Positions 56,670 through 57,258 of a stretch of 57,258 bases of DNA are shown in pieces. The position numbers and the translations under genes were made by a program. The notes beneath the pieces are model-generated. The model did no database searches and was not told the DNA's origin. It saw only the letters and a list, made by a program, of their open reading frames with translations. The DNA lies in NCBI GenBank assembly GCA_015501055.1, contig JADNYV010000229.1, forward strand, positions 1 through 57,258, read 5' to 3'. Positions within the stretch are counted from its first letter, which is position 1. The number at the start of each line of letters is the position of its first letter. The DNA comes from Mucidula mucida. Lineage: Eukaryota > Basidiomycota > Agaricomycetes > Agaricales > Physalacriaceae.

Positions 56670-57258
56670 TGGACGCCTGGCCGTCGATCGTGTGGACCAG
56701 CTGCGGACAATGGAAGTCGCGTGGACGGTGGCGAAAATGGCTGTGGACAGAATTTCGACAATGACAATCGTTTGCCAAGAGAGTTTCTGTCACGTGCCCG
56801 TGTCCACGTTTGGAAAACAAATGGCGGACGTCGTTCCGCAGTGCGAATTACGACTCGTTTGCTCATCTTCTCTCGTTGAGTCGGTCTACGAAGCTAGACT
56901 CGTCGTATATAACGCACGACAATGTCACATTCTTTTATCTAAGGCTCTGTCATACCATACCATATTTTTCGACTTCAACCAATCCAGACCAATGATAACC
57001 GGACAACTAGCAAATTGTATTCTACGCGCAAAACATAACATATAGACATAAACGACAAAACAATTTACCAAAGCTTCAGCTGTTGACCAGACTTGATAAT
57101 CTCATCAATCATCTCCGACCAGTCCGCATCCTCAGCGCTCCCAACACCAGCAGCGCCCCTCGCTTCCTCGCACTCTTCTTCTCCCCGGTCTCCTGCTTCG
57201 TACCCTGAGCCCATTTACCATCAGCTCCTTCCTTCATCTCTATCCATGAGGCAAAAGT
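56670..57258. repeat. Upstream block of copy E shared with copy B
   Basis: Direct-repeat partner of 43305-43891, with only a few differences by eye. The similarity runs off the right edge of the window, so the duplicated unit is longer than what is seen. Confidence 0.88.
57065..57258 (-). CDS. 3' end of an unidentified gene (copy next to FunK1 E, right-truncated)
   Basis: Sister of 43698-43891. The minus strand enters at the window edge in the frame of WIEMKEGADGKWAQ and ends with IKSGQQLKLW and a stop at 57067-57065. One base is missing near 57161-57165 relative to the B copy, so the two parts are in different frames here as well. The copy continues beyond the window and may be the complete parent gene. 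Family not recognised. Confidence 0.5.

Noticed and set aside
1..57258. CRISPR array, rRNA genes or bacterial-type operons
   Set aside because: No regularly spaced short repeats and no rRNA-like sequence were seen; spliced genes with separate promoters indicate a eukaryotic nuclear region.

Overview
The window looks like nuclear DNA of a basidiomycete fungus, probably an Agaricomycete. Genes are split by many 45-65 nt introns with GTRNGT donors and YAG/AAG acceptors. The gene content also fits: F-box/Leu-rich genes in tandem, FunK1-type fungal kinases, a chromodomain Ty3/gypsy element, and a Yta7-like ATPase. No lineage marker allows a species call.

Layout. 1-648 is the 3' end of an unrecognised gene. 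884-5495 holds three tandem F-box genes on the minus strand; the first is intact and the other two are decayed. 5933-8841 holds one or two unrecognised multi-exon minus-strand genes. 9961-10374 is the 5' part of a gene interrupted by a Ty3/gypsy LTR retrotransposon (10375-16923). The element has decayed pol but readable signals: a Tf1-like self-priming site, a -1 frameshift cassette at the gag/pol overlap, and a 76-bp duplication at the 3' LTR. 18009-21191 is an intact FunK1 kinase gene, convergent with an intact MATE transporter gene (21648-23845). Then come a GH27 alpha-galactosidase (24995-27362), a small unrecognised family with one decayed tandem copy (27587-28937), another unrecognised gene (29000-29972), the Yta7/ATAD2-like AAA gene (30974-35900), a probable intron-containing tRNA-His (36648-36727), mitochondrial ribosomal protein bL35 (37475-37829) and a cyclophilin fragment (38934-39240).

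From 39.2 kb to the right edge the window is built mostly of copies of the FunK1 locus. Copy B (40012-43200) is an inverted near-copy of A, and it carries the 3' end of the MATE gene with it. Copies D (46926-49495), C (50571-53121) and E (53565-56566) are more diverged and all point left. B and E share a further stretch of upstream sequence that runs to the window edge. Only copy A is open throughout; B-E carry small frameshifts. An AN1 zinc-finger gene (45440-46587) and a MYND-domain fragment (43895-44432) lie between them.

The main story is repeated segmental duplication and gene conversion of a FunK1 + MATE convergent pair. The retroelement's expression and priming signals are the best-resolved molecular detail. 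I see no operon-like logic, CRISPR array or rRNA. All exon calls were made by eye from splice consensus and frame continuity.
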